Part shown: positions 50,254 to 61,466 of the stretch, piece by piece
How the letters are laid out: every line of letters begins with the position of its first letter
Position numbering within the stretch: the stretch's first letter is position 1
DNA from: Polychytrium aggregatum
Lineage: Eukaryota; Chytridiomycota; Chytridiomycetes; Polychytriales
Reading direction: 5' to 3'
NCBI RefSeq assembly: GCF_025602895.1
Contig: NW_026516215.1
Span: 496,001 to 560,000 of the forward strand
Length of the DNA stretch: 64,000 nucleotides
The notes under the pieces: model-generated
Told to the model about the DNA's origin: nothing
Database searches by the model: none
The model's input: the letters and a program-made list of their open reading frames with translations, nothing else
Program-made: the position numbers and the translations under genes

Positions 50254-51999
50254 TTAGGCTTTGGTCACCTGGAAGACTTCGTAGTCGGCGACTCTGAAAT
50301 GGCCACCAGGGTACCGTGTGCCCATGATTGGGCCGTGCTTCTCATATGCATCGTCGATGCACTCGGATCGGCTGTTGGAGCCACAGTTGTCGCTGATAAT
50401 CAGATCGTCGCCAAAGCAGGGGCCAAAGCCGGCATCGTGCACAACGCTGTGGTTGGAGAATATGCCCTGGACCGGATATCTCCTGATCTCGGCGGTCAGT
50501 CCTGGAGAGACCGACGAATGAGTGTGCTCGGCCTCCTCGTTCAGTGTCGTGGACGACGTGGACGAGAACGAGCGGTCCAGGTTCGGGGGCTTGGTCTCGC
50601 GAACAGAAAACAAAAAGGCATTCGGGTCCATTTTCTCGGCCGTCTCTGAAGCCTGGCCCAGCTGCGAGGGGTTGTTGGACTTCCAGCCGATCTCGGTGTA
50701 CCCGCCGCCAATCTCGCCGGTAGTCGACTTGACAACACACAGGGTCGGGCCCTTATTGTCACAGAGCTGATGGAACCGAGCGGCCTCGAATCCGTCGCGG
50801 GAGGCCCGATAGAGCAGCACCAGATTGTGTGCGGGCAGATACGATTCCAGCAGCTTCTTTTCGACGGTGCGCGAGATGATCTCGCTCTTGGGACTGACAT
50901 ACTGGGCCCTGGGCGAGAGCCGCGGGTCGGTCTCGGCAATGATCGTGGGATCGTGCAGATAGTCGGTCAGATGTTCGACGAGGGAGGGATCTAGAAAACG
51001 CCGATACATCAGAATATGGTCCGTGATTTGGTCCGAGCTTAACAGCGGGAAGCGGAAGGTCGGGAACAGCCGATAGAGGAAGGACGTGAACAACCCCTGC
51101 TCCTCGGTCGAAAGCCGCTCGAGGTCGTGGATCCTTATCGACTTTGGCAGGCCGATGGACAGCGGCGGTAGTTCGGCCAGTGAAGCAAAAGACTTGAGCT
51201 GCGATAGGGGCCGTTCTGCGCCCTTTGCCATGATCCAGGCGCGCTTGAGCATCAGGTCCCAGATGACCAGTTCGTCAAACTCGAGGTCGTCGGAATCGAA
51301 GAGATACAGGATGGCCTCCTCGCCGAGGTCGAACTCGATGAATCGCCAGGCCAGGTCGCCGTTTTTTGGCGACAGGACAAAGTCGATGCATCGCGAGGTA
51401 AGCGTCTGGTACACCTCGGACGTCTCGAACTTGGAGGCGGCCAGATCCAGAGTCTCGAGGCAGTCGGAGAGCAGCAAATGGTCGGCCTTGAGATCGGCAA
51501 AGACGGCGCTTAGGTCGTCGTCCTGGAACTCGTCGATGACCTGGAGGAAGGGCAGGATTTCTTTTGGCGGCAGGTCGGTCTGGTAGGAGCCCGTGTAGAG
51601 GTAGTACATGTATGCCTGTACATGGCGCTGTGTGAGATTGGGCAACTCGACTTGGATGGGCCGCAAGCGGTTGAGGACCGGGCTGGAACCGGTCTTTTCA
51701 TCGGCGCCGCCACCGAGATACTGTGTGAAGCAGGACGCGAAATAGGGCGAGCGTGCAGCCAAGATGCAAGCATGCGCATAGACCGTCTTGGTGCCGTTTT
51801 CGACGATAAAATGCACATCTGCAAAGGCCGATGAATTGTCGACGAGGACGGCGAGATCCGAGGCGAGTTTGCAGCAGAGTTCCTGGCGGGGCTCTTGATC
51901 CTGGCGGTGCGCGGGGCGGGTGTGCGTGCTGTGTTGATTGCGCTGGCTGTGCGGGTTATGCTGGCCATGCGGCTGGATTGAGTTTGTCTGGGTCATCAT
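50254..51999 (-). CDS. BTB-TLDc domain protein
   Basis: Single exon, 581 aa from ATG 51999. A His/Gln-rich N-terminus is followed by a BTB/POZ domain at about 45-165 (SAFADVHFIVENGTKTVYAH, ILAARSPYFASCFTQYLGGG, LPNLTQRHVQAYMYYLYTGS) and a BACK-like helical region. A TLDc domain fills about 385-581 (SEIISRTVEKKLLESYLP, LVLLYRASRDGFEAARFHQL, GPTLCVVKSTTGEIGGGYTE, FGDDLIISDNCGSNSRSECI, and RVADYEVFQV at the end). BTB domains recruit Cul3 or dimerise; TLDc domains protect against oxidative stress and in some proteins bind the V-ATPase. Together they suggest a stress-related adaptor. The frame is open upstream to 52557 without a stop because a 7-bp repeat there codes through; ATGs at 52476 and 51996 are alternatives. 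Confidence 0.88.
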   Translation of the reverse strand: MMTQTNSIQPHGQHNPHSQRNQHSTHTRPAHRQDQEPRQELCCKLASDLAVLVDNSSAFADVHFIVENGTKTVYAHACILAARSPYFASCFTQYLGGGADEKTGSSPVLNRLRPIQVELPNLTQRHVQAYMYYLYTGSYQTDLPPKEILPFLQVIDEFQDDDLSAVFADLKADHLLLSDCLETLDLAASKFETSEVYQTLTSRCIDFVLSPKNGDLAWRFIEFDLGEEAILYLFDSDDLEFDELVIWDLMLKRAWIMAKGAERPLSQLKSFASLAELPPLSIGLPKSIRIHDLERLSTEEQGLFTSFLYRLFPTFRFPLLSSDQITDHILMYRRFLDPSLVEHLTDYLHDPTIIAETDPRLSPRAQYVSPKSEIISRTVEKKLLESYLPAHNLVLLYRASRDGFEAARFHQLCDNKGPTLCVVKSTTGEIGGGYTEIGWKSNNPSQLGQASETAEKMDPNAFLFSVRETKPPNLDRSFSSTSSTTLNEEAEHTHSSVSPGLTAEIRRYPVQGIFSNHSVVHDAGFGPCFGDDLIISDNCGSNSRSECIDDAYEKHGPIMGTRYPGGHFRVADYEVFQVTKA

Positions 52000-52386
52000 G
52001 ATTGCAGATGGGGCGAGCAGCGGGGGGTGGCGAGAGGGAAGCGGTCTGCAGGTGGCGAGCCGGATATGGGTCTCGGAGGCGTGCCGTAGCTGTGCCGTGG
52101 ATTCGGACTGGCGGTTGTCGACGAGCAGGACAGGCTTGAAGAGGAAGCTGGGTGCGCTTGGCGTGCTCGATCCGGGAGAGCTCGTTGAGATGGAGAGCGT
52201 TGAATCGCGATGACGACGTCCGATTGCGATGGGCTTGGGGGCGCTTGCAGGAGGAGTGGAGCCGGAGCCGGAGCCGATGGGCCTGCGGGAAGACGGAGAT
52301 GCGGGTGCCTTGCCTGGTGCCGACGGAAGCAGGTGGCGATCGTGCGGATGGCCGGTGCAGAAGGCGACCGATGCGGATGGCCGTGC

Positions 52387-52430
52387 GATGGGCGATGGGC
52401 GATGGGCGATGGGCGATGGGCGATGGGCGA
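52387..52430. repeat. 7-bp minisatellite, about 6 units
   Basis: Near-exact tandem GATGGGC units. On the minus strand the repeat cycles through all frames, giving the peptide period AHRPSPI. Confidence 0.95.
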
Positions 52431-52566
52431 TCAGGAGCGAGTTGCGGGCAATCGCCGAAATGCGGCGAGTTGCCATTTTTGGTTTGATCACCGGAGAAAC
52501 CGGGACGCATCGCCGCGCCTGCCAAGGCGCGGACAGCCAGGCCGCACCCTGACCCAAGCGCTGGCC

Positions 52567-52603
52567 CGAAACCAGACCCGAAACCAGACCCGAAACCAGA
52601 CCG
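52567..52603. repeat. 11-bp minisatellite
   Basis: Three tandem copies of CGAAACCAGAC about 70-100 bp upstream of the exchanger start codon. Confidence 0.95.
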
Positions 52604-52668
52604 AACTCGGACTTGCATCTCGAATCTCGTCCCGCTCAAGCCCCCAGTCGACTGCCATATTCGCGCCC

Positions 52669-55600
52669 ATGTCCCGGATACTCCTCCAGCGTCCGTATGC
52701 GTCGTCCGTGCTGCTACTGGCGCTGGCGCTGGTGCTCCTCGCTGGCTCAGTCGCTGGCTCCGTCGCTGGTTCTTCGGCCGGTCTGTCGCCGCTTGAAGCG
52801 AATTCCTCGGCCGGTCTGTCGCCCCTCAAAAGCCTCCTACACGGCAGCGAGGTATGCGCTCATCGATCCAGAATGCAATCGCTACAACATGCGCCCATCG
52901 ATCCAGAATGCAATCGCTACAGCATGCGAGCTTGCTATCACACCCAGTTCATTCACACACTTTGCTGATGCCTTTCCCTCTGGCAGTGCGTCGCCCCGCC
53001 AGCCTCGGAAGCCGACGCATGTGCCTTTGTGAGGGAGCACTGTCCGAGCCCGGAATCGGGCCTGCTCAACTATATGAAGATATACTACTGTACCTTTGGC
53101 CAAAGCACATTCGGATTCGGCATCATGGTCCGTGCTGGATGGCAATGTCTGCACTCTTGCATCAGCCAGAATGTCCATCGATCGACCCGTGGCTCGTTCC
53201 CAGCGTAACCTTGTCTGTTTTCTCCCGATGGCTATGCGAAACCGTTGGATTGCAGCTGCTGTGGCTGATTTACATATTCATCCTCTTTGGCACCGCGGCC
53301 GAGTCGTACTTTTGTAAGTGCATTGCATTGAGCAAAGCGATCATTGTCCAGAGAGGACCATGGCCTTGGGCTAGATACTCAAGGCGGGAGTGAAATGCGC
53401 TGCCGCTAGGTAATGATAACCAACCGATGGTAAAATGTGTGCGCTGGATGGTTCGGAAACTGCAGGCCCGAATCTATCGTACATTTCGTCGTCGATGCTG
53501 CTGTCCCAGACAGTCTCTGGCGTGACCCTGGCGGCTCTCGGTAAGGAATACCCAGCCCCGTCGGTGCAAGTCGGTCGCTTGATCCGCCAGTTGATCCGGT
53601 CGCCGGCGAGGCCGATTTTGGAGCTGTGGACAATTTCGGCCATAAGGAAGCTAGAGCTTACAAGATCGCCGCTTCCCCAGGCAACGGAGCACCCGACCTG
53701 TTCTCGACTTTCTCGGCCCTGGACTCGGGCAGTGTGTCCATGGCGCTTGGCGAGCTACTTGGTGCCGCAACGTTCATTACCCTTGGAATCGTTGGGGTGG
53801 TTGCCTTCATATCTCCATTTCAGTTTCCCAGGTATGGCACAGCTGGGCATGTGGCTCCTTGGTCCTGATTGCTGGTGTCGAGGCAGTCCGCTCGAGTCAA
53901 GGGATCATCAGAAACCAACTCATCTTTACCGAACAGACGCCCGTTTGTCCGAGACCTTGTTTTCTTTATCTTCAGCATCATCTGGATTCTCATCATCATC
54001 AACGATGGCTTCATCTCCCAGCTCGAGAGCATCTTCCTGATCCTGTATTACTGCGTGTACGTGGCTGTCGTTGTGATCGGAAACATCATCTATCGACGAC
54101 AGAAGGCGGCCCGCAATGCAGCAGCGATTCTACTCGATGACGTCGAGGAGCCAGGTGCGTCAAGCTTCAAAAGCGATCAGATCCATAGAGTCGGCGCTGC
54201 AGAAAGGGGAAGCTGCGGCGATCTCGGACGTATATCTTACACTGTGCGTATCTGTCCTGACCGACTATCCCCGGATCCCAAGACTGGATTGAGGATTCGG
54301 ACGAAGTCGATGGATTGATCCCAAACCCGACTGCAGAGCAGCGTGGTCTCGACGGCGACTTTTTCACACGCAGATCGATCTTGGGCCTCCAGACGACATC
54401 TCTGCCAAGGGAATTCGGCAGAAGACGGGACGGCATTCCAAGCATCCGACAGCCGGGTGGAAGTTGGTCGTTTTCAGACTCGAATCGACAGTCGCGAACC
54501 AACATCTTTGGTCTCTTCTCACCTGTTACTCAGCACCAGCCGGGATACAGCCTGGTACCGCCCGCCCCTGAAGAGGTCATCCATGCACGCACACGCGACC
54601 CTGATTTCAGCAACTACTATGTGCCTCCGCCGCCGTTTCCCTGGACAGAGACTTTCCACGATCTGTTCCCCATCTTCCGCAAGTGGCATCGCGTCAGTCT
54701 GGTGCGGAAGGCATGGGCCATCATCCAGACCCCAATCCAGTTTCTGCTGACACTGACGATACCTGTTGTCGGCGAAGAAGAGGGAGCGCCGATTGATGTC
54801 CTTTCGATCAACGAGCTAGAGTCACTTCGGCAGCACACTGCACCAGACGACGAGCTCTTCCTTGCCCCCGGTGTTGGCAGCGAACAACAGGCCCGGTATC
54901 TGCAGAGCCGCGATGGCCATTTGCAAGCTGTCCGCGAAGATGCAAACGACGTAGGCGACGATCTGCTATCGTCCCCTGTTCCGTTCGACCCCGAAGACAC
55001 TGTGGTCGAGAAGATGGAGGGCCGAAGCACACGCAAGGAAATAGTCTACTTGCAAATGTGCTTTGGTCCGCTGTTTGCAGCCTGGGCAATCTGGGGTAGG
55101 TCCAATGACCGACAGCGACTGCTGGCGATTTCCAAAGTGGCAGTTTGTTGTCGGCAGAGCTTCGATCGTTCACGATGCCACTGTACTTGTGCGCGGGTGC
55201 AGAGGCACATGTGCGCAACGGTCTCATCCGGACTTTGCTCCGTGCTTATCAACAGGGCACTCGACCGATTCGCTTGTCCTGCTGTACGCCAAGGCGCTGC
55301 TGTTCTCGGCTCTGTTTGTTGGTCTTGCGTATCTCTTAATGGGTCGACTAGGGATTCCGCTGCAACGACTTGGGTTTGGGCTGTCGGTCTTTGGCTTCCT
55401 TTATGGTGTCGTGTGGATCTATGTGATCGCTAACGAAGTGGTGGAGCTGCTGCGGTCCTTTGGTCTGATCCTGAGTATCGACGAGGCGATTCTGGGCATG
55501 ACTGTCTTTGCCATCGGCAACAGTCTCGGAGGTATGTTTACCTGCAGCCAAACGAACCGCCGGAATCGGCAAGCTGCTATTGTCCAATCAGTCTTGGAAG

Positions 55601-56127
55601 ACGGAGGATCGCGGGATCGAGATAACTCAAGGGGCCTGTCTTGTCCGCAGATCTTGTCACGAACATCACAATTGCCCGGATGGGATTCCCCGCTATGGCA
55701 GTCGGGGCTTGCTATGGAGCGCCGATGCTGAGTAAGTTGCCTTGTGTCTCGACCTACCTGAGCAACGGAATGGCTGTGGATGTGTGCTTGGCGAGGAGGG
55801 GCTTTCTATTGACTGAATTGCGAGCAGCCCGATAGTCGCCGTGGACGGGAACAAGAACTCACACAGCTTTCACCCTCGATAGACATTATTCTGGGCCTTG
55901 GCGTGTCGTCCTTTTACCAGACATACACCTCCGGCCAGAGCTATCCCGTCACGGCCTCAGCAACAGTCCGGCGCTGCTGCTTCATTCTTCTTGCTGTTCT
56001 CGTCGGCGCTCTCGTGGTCATTCCTCTGATGAACTTCAACTTTGACCGCCAGATTGGGACAGGCTTCCTCCTTGGATATGTGCTGGTGGTGTCGCTCAGC
56101 ATCCTCGGCTCGGGCCTTGGCGGATGA
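52669..56127 (+). CDS. NCLX/SLC8B1-type Na+(Li+)/Ca2+ exchanger
   Basis: Eleven exons: 52669-52851, 52987-53127, 53256-53313, 53466-53540, 53681-53831, 53937-54154, 54283-55095, 55158-55196, 55256-55531, 55651-55731 and 55883-56127, 759 aa with closing phases. It starts with a signal-peptide-like helix (SSVLLLALALVLLAGSVAG) and a Cys-containing luminal segment (ACAFVREHCP, IYYCTFG). The first alpha-repeat is SQTVSGVTLAALG joined to NGAPDLFSTFSALDSG. A long hydrophilic loop (about residues 280-500, exon 7) follows. The second alpha-repeat is VWIYVIANEVVELLRSFGLI, GMTVFAIGNSLGD and LVTNITIARMGFPAMAVGAC, then YGAPMLNIILGLG. The NGAPD and GNSLGD motifs form the ion sites of the CaCA superfamily; this layout is the mitochondrial or vacuolar NCLX branch. 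Exons 7-9 boundaries (a 62-nt intron and a 39-nt exon) are the least certain. Confidence 0.88.
52861..52928. repeat. 35-bp tandem duplication in intron 1 of the exchanger gene
   Basis: Two almost identical copies of a unit beginning CATCGATCCAGAATGCAATC, starting 10 bp into the intron. Confidence 0.95.
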
Positions 56128-56608
56128 GTGTCGGGGCGAGGCTGGACCGCTCGGTCGCTCTGGGGGCGGGCGGTCGTTGGTTGCTGGCGATCGATGACGC
56201 TGGGACATGCAGCTCGCTGCATCGAAATACAGTGCTTGGTCGTATGGAAGCACTGCCGTCTCAGCGCCCTGGCCCGTCGCCCGCCGTGTGTTGTCCATGG
56301 GGCACCAGCTCGGCCCGACATGATCATGTCGAGATGCATCGGTTTGCGGAACAAAGGGAGCCGGTTCCAATCGTGGAACCTGATCGCGCAGGCGGCGTGT
56401 CGACAATACCTTTTTTTTTTTCTCCCTGCCGACCCAAACCAAGTGACACCGCTGTGATTTCTTTCCTCTGCCCCCAATTCATCTCGAGCTCGCCTGGCCT
56501 CGTCTCGCACCACCGCTGTCCGGGACACGCAAGTTGCTCTTGATCCATCTACTCGCGCCGCCGCTCATCTCCCAACGCCCCAGCCCTCCCCGCAACCACA
56601 AACCTGCA
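56128..56608. other. spacer between the exchanger and CYC3
   Basis: No gene is supported. A run of 12 T at 56410-56421 followed by a pyrimidine-rich stretch lies about 190 bp upstream of the CYC3 start. Confidence 0.5.
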
Positions 56609-57742
56609 ATGTCTCCTTCAAACCAGACGAGCTCTGGCGGATGCCCGGTCGACCACTCCAGGCTTGCCCAGGGCGGCGGCGAGTGTCCCGTCAAGAACAA
56701 GGATGGATCCTTTGGCATCCTGAACCCCCAGAATATGATGCCGCATCTTGGAAACTCTATGGCCCCCGGTCAGGACAAGCCTCTGCCCACTGAGCGAACG
56801 GCATCCATTATCCCCAAAGCCGACGAGACCGGCAAGACCTGGGCTTATCCATCGCCCCAGGTAAGGACCTCCGAACCAATCGTGCAATCTCGCGAGGGCG
56901 TCGCGGTCTCGAGCACATCGGTCACAGCAGAGGGAGGTCGACAACGCAGCTGCGTGATTTGTTGTGTGTCTGGCTGCATCTCTTGATGTGCGATGCTGCC
57001 GCCGCCAATCGCAGCTCCGGAATGATCGTTTATCGATGCGCTTGTTTGTTTCTCACCCTTTGCATCGGCCTGCTCGCATCGGCAGCAATTTTACAATGCC
57101 CTGAATCGCAAGGGCTGGGAGACCCCCGTGGATGCGGTCCCGATGATGGTCGACATCCACAACTTCCTCAACGACGCCTGCTGGGAGGAGATCATGAAGT
57201 GGGAGCGCGAATACCACTGGTATGGGCCCACATCGTCTCTGCTCGATCTCACACCGAGATCCGTGGCTTTGGTGGCAGCATGCGTGACTGCTGCTCTTGC
57301 AGCAGCATTATTAGGACCACTGTCGACTCACTCGTCCCCATCGATGCCCTCGGCCATGCCAGCGACTGCAAGGATGTCAAGCTCGCGCGGTTCATGGGCC
57401 GGCCCCACGACCTGAGCCCGAAAGCCCGCATCTACGGCTTCTTTGGGTAAGCACCGTGTTGCAGATTCCTTGCGCCTGGATGCCATCCATCGAGGCGGCT
57501 GCTGATGACCACTCTCTTGAATCTGTAGTGCCGAGAAGCCCTTTGATCGCCACGACTGGGTTGTGGACCGCTGTGGCAAGGAGGTGCGATATGTGATCGA
57601 CTACTACGGCGGCTATCCCGAAGGCGACAATCCCGTCTTCCACGTCGACGTCCGGCCTGCTCTCGACTCGCCTTCGGCATTTTTCGACCGATCACGGAAG
57701 ACATTTGCGGAGACGTGGCAGCGGTGCTTTGGCTCGCAGTGA
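56609..57742 (+). CDS. CYC3: holocytochrome c synthase (cytochrome c heme lyase)
   Basis: Four exons, 56609-56860, 57086-57219, 57363-57446 and 57529-57742, 227 aa, phases 0,2,2. The enzyme joins heme to the CXXCH cysteines of apocytochrome c in the mitochondrial intermembrane space. The N-terminus carries two heme-regulatory Cys-Pro motifs, GGCPVDH and GECPVKN, as in fungal CCHL. Conserved core segments are [96 protein letters not shown] and [15 protein letters not shown]. The HDW and Cys residues match those around the heme-binding site of the family. The intron after EYH splits a Cys codon. Only one heme-lyase gene is seen in the window; cytochrome c1 may be served by the same or another enzyme. 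Confidence 0.96.
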
Positions 57743-58280
57743 GCCTGGGCCATGCCCTGTCGCTCGGCGATGCCATTGATCGTGGGTGGCACTTTGCACG
57801 GCGTCTGTCTTGGCCCTGGCTTGGACAATCCTGCCTTCTTTGGTTCTGTTCCTGCGGTGCACTCACCCTGCATGCAATATTCACTCCGACGATCACGAGT
57901 TGTGTGTGCAATACATCCCCCTCACAACCCAGCATCCTCGATTTCCGCATCGCTGCACTGCGACCGGTGATCTTCACTCGGAGGTGATCTGTTCTATTTC
58001 TTATGGCATAGCTTGACGCATGCCATCGCATACGACGCCGACAAATGGGTTGTGGGCAGGTGTACCATTTCCCCCTGAACACAGTCTTTCCAGCACACCC
58101 AGTCCCAACGAATGGTATGCCCATGCGCAGCAGTCCGGTGATCCAGCCTGATCGCCCTGGTTTCGTGATCGTCGATCGGGAACCTGCTTTCGGAATCGAC
58201 TCGGGCTCATCACCCATCCACGTCAGAGTCTGTCCGTAGGTCCTTGCGAGCGAGCAAGCCAGCGAGTGAGATTACACATC
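57743..58280. other. spacer between CYC3 and the TilS-like gene
   Basis: CYC3 3' flank and upstream region of the TilS-like gene. No ORF or repeat is supported. Confidence 0.5.
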
Positions 58281-61017
58281 ATGAGCGTCCGTCGTCTCGT
58301 CCTCTTCCAGAAGCGCAGATATGCCGCCGGGGCCACCGACGTTCCGCCGCAATACGCAGCCAAGCTTGCGTTCTTAAGAAACAACCAGCCCATCTCCAAA
58401 GCCGAGTTTGCGGCGGCGATGAGGCCGATCATGGCCAAGGCAAGGTCCAAGCGATACGGTATGTCCGTGCGCACTGTTCAGCAGTGGGCTGGATTCAAAG
58501 ATAGATATCGATTTGGCTTCCTCGTGCAAGATGCGTTTGGAGAAGAATGCACAGGCAGCAGCCGTCGCAGGATGAACGCTGCAGAGCAAGTCCAGTGCGA
58601 GAGAGACCGGCTGGACATGGATGAGGCCTTACGCTAATCATCAGCTTGTGGAAATGCTCTGCAACGTCCGATATCTTGGCAACATGCGTCTGTCCTTCAT
58701 GGCCAATGACCCGATCTTGACACGGACCCACTTTCGATCAAATCCCTCGATGTGGTCAATTCGGACTCTGGCCCACTGCTACGACCCCCGCGCTCGGACT
58801 CGAATGTGATTCAACCTTAGCCGTACCCGTCAACGGAACCTCCAGTTCGTTTCTACTATGCCATTACCTCAAGGAACTTGTTGGAGCTGACAACATCGCG
58901 ACGATCACGATCGATCACTTTCCTGAGGACGCCGGGAGAGCGGCTGCCATCACCCGCCAGTTGAAGCAGATCGGTACGGCTATAGTCTCTGGTTTCTCGG
59001 CCCCAGCTCATTTAGTGCCCCATCCATGACTAGAGAAATCTGTTGGGGCGATTACGGCTACTGGAGGGTTTGAGGCCAGCGAAACAGCGAGGCGATTCAT
59101 GGCGGTGTGTGGTATGGAGCCTTCGTTATTGACAAAGCCTTCCGCCACAGGCATCCAAAACATCTTTGTCGTCGATCCTGACTTTTCAAGCCAGCTCGTA
59201 GTCACGTCGCAAAGGGCCCTAATCTTGTCAGGCAGCACCAGCAACAACAGCAACAACAATAGCAACAACAGCAACAACAGCAACAACAACAGCAACGCTG
59301 CTGAAACCCGCCCACCCGAACGGCTTGACAATGAACGCCTGCTGGAGCAGTTGGCCCGCGAAGCGGTTGTTCAGAACTTTCCGACGCTGATCATGACGAC
59401 CCCACTGGAGGAGCACACTGCCGAGACGATGAGACGGCTGATTCGGCAGAGCGGCATCGATGGGCTCTCGGGCCGTCGCATTTACTTCCCCACAGCCGGA
59501 CTCTTTGGCTGGTATGGCAGCCATGTCGATGTCGGGCGCCCACTGTTGGTCTTTTCTGAGGTTTGTTGGTGTGGGCTCGATCGAGTTTGTTGGAGCTGTA
59601 CATGAGTGCTGAGTGATATGGCTTGGAAGCGCCCAACCCAGTTGTAATGTAGCGCCGGAGTGATTGAGTTGAAGCCATGTCGCCATTGACGACCAGCGAT
59701 ACCGTTCTAATCAGTTGCACGCCTCCTTTCTTTCTGCGCGGAAAACAGGACCGCTTGCGAGCCTCGGCAGAGTCTTTGGGCATCGAGTGGGTGCCGAAGC
59801 CGACGCTTGCATCTGATGAGAAGTGGGATCTGGCATTGGGTACGAGCCAACAAGACCTGGTCCCTGGCACCGAGCTGGACAGTCTCAATAAGTACTCCCT
59901 CGCTCTGTTTACCGAGCGCATGAGCCATCACCGGATACGGATCGAAGCAAAAGGTAGGCTCGGCCAGCAGCAGTGGCAGCGTTGGTCTGTCGATGCAAGA
60001 TTGAGGGCAGTTGGGTGCACCGTTTCCCAGAATCGTCGTTCTCACGACACCTGTCGGTACGGCTGACATACCTTCGGCTCTTTCTCAGTCCTGCCATACA
60101 TAACAAAGTACACTATGACAGACCCGCCCACGGGAACAGCCTATCTCAATCTTTCGATGGCACCGGGGCAGAAGCGGCATTGGCTCTCAAACGGCCTGGT
60201 TGCCCAGCGGGTGATCTCTTACCTCGCGCGGTGGACAACTCCGTCGCTTTCCACAACATCCACTGCCGCAATCGTCAGCGCATGGCGGCAACTGATCGAA
60301 GCCGCCACGAAGCCCGTCAAGATGAAGCTTAGTCGCAATCCCTGGGGTGAATTCCAGGTGCAGGAGCAACGCAAGGTTGCCGAAAATAGCGGCGGCAAGC
60401 GACCGACCATCTCGGTCGGCCACAGCATCATTTCGCCGCCTGTCCGGAGACTGGCCAAGAACATCTGGTTCTTCAGCCGCGCTCCCATGGCGGTCAAGTC
60501 GTCCGAGTCAGGCATGAGGCAGCAGTTCATCCCGGTCGATATCACTCAGCAGAACTTGGTCCTGTGGGACAACCGGTTCCATGTCCGGCTCGGGGCACCA
60601 AAGCCACCCAGCAGCCATTCGCTGGTGACCTCTCTCGATCCCGCCAAGCTCGGCCTGGACACCGAGAAGCTGCGGTACGTCATTCGCGGCCTCACTGCCG
60701 CCGATGTCGTGCAGATCCAAACTCGCTTCAAGCTCGGAGTCCCTACGCCGGAGATGACCTTTGTCAAAAATACGCTCGCCAACGTGGTCCTGAAGGTCCC
60801 GCAAAAGTCGCTGTCCACCATTCCCGTCATCGCTTTACGCCAGGACGACGGTGATTGCAGCTACGTTGTCGCTGTTCCGTCCCTGGGCCTGCTGCTGGAG
60901 CCCAACTTGCTGTCAGTAGAGATCAAGTTCTTGCGGCAGTCGATGCTGGAGCAGCAGCAGGTTCAGGTTGGCTTTGAAGTTAGCGATGACGTCATCGCTG
61001 CCAGTCGTGAGCAGTAA
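58281..61017 (+). CDS. TilS-like protein (tRNA-Ile lysidine synthetase family), probably mitochondrial
   Basis: Five exons, 58281-58458, 58821-58973, 59151-59560, 59749-59953 and 60089-61017, 624 aa, all phases closing. The first 25 residues (MSVRRLVLFQKRRYAAGAT) are basic and look like a mitochondrial targeting peptide. The N-type ATP pyrophosphatase fold follows: YAVPVNGTSSSFLLCHYLKE at the PP-loop position, ATITIDHFPEDAGRAAAIT, QIGIQNIFVVD, then the family motif EHTAETMRRLIRQSGIDGLS, equivalent to HHADDQAETVLxRLxRGSGxxGL of bacterial TilS. TilS changes the wobble C of tRNA-Ile(CAU) to lysidine so it reads AUA. Here the PP-loop SGGxDS is NGTSSS and the first motif His pair is altered. A poly-Asn/Ser tract lies at 59237-59293. 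The C-terminal 300 residues are unassigned. Confidence 0.75.
59237..59293. repeat. CAACAG/CAACAA coding microsatellite
   Basis: Encodes alternating Asn and Ser (SNNSNNNSN) in a loop of the TilS-like protein; the minus strand shows an artefactual poly-Leu. Confidence 0.95.
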
Positions 61018-61466
61018 CAGTCGATGCTGCGGAGAAGCAATCACTTTGATTGACTGATCGATCGACTGATTGATAGACTGATCAACAGACTGATTGATTG
61101 ATTGGATGGCTGGTCGCCGACGCCCCACAACAGATGAGTTTGATGGTCAATGTGAAGCGTTAGGACCAATGTGATCGTGTGGACGGTGGATTTTGTGGGT
61201 TCCTGAAACCACACCTTTCGCATCCATGGACGTGGCGAACATGTACAGACTGTATTTACTGCGAGCACACTGTGCTGAAAGTCACGAAATGGGGTTGTCA
61301 GGGGGGGGGAAGTGGCCATGGAGTTGAGGGGGTTGCACACGGGTTGAATGGAGTCACTTGTGACTGCCGCGGCCGGAGAATTGACACACGACGCAAACCC
61401 CAGACTGTGCTTGATTGAGCGAGTCGAGCGGACATGAGGGTAAGGGCGATCGGATGGCGAGCTTGA
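61018..61466. other. convergent spacer between the TilS-like gene and ZNF277
   Basis: 3' flanks of two convergent genes. It contains the GATTGACTGATC-type repeat at 61048-61104 and an otherwise unremarkable remainder. Confidence 0.5.
61048..61104. repeat. short degenerate tandem repeat (GATTGACTGATC type)
   Basis: Imperfect 8-12 bp units of GATTGACT/GATCGACT/GATAGACT just after the TilS-like stop codon. Confidence 0.85.

Larger units (their letters stand above)
52000..52668. other. divergent region between the BTB-TLDc gene and the Na+/Ca2+ exchanger gene
   Basis: Upstream regions of both genes. It holds two minisatellites (52387-52430 and 52567-52603). The minus-strand frame of the BTB-TLDc gene stays open through much of it, so part could be an N-terminal extension. 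Confidence 0.5.

Noticed and set aside
55063-55260. Alternative exon frames in the exchanger gene between exons 7 and 9
   Set aside because: Other acceptors would need introns of 20 or 38 nt, shorter than any other in the window; the 62-nt intron was preferred.
59008-59331. Minus-strand ORF with a poly-Leu stretch
   Set aside because: Antisense to the Asn/Ser repeat of the TilS-like gene, whose plus-strand exons are supported by conservation and phase.
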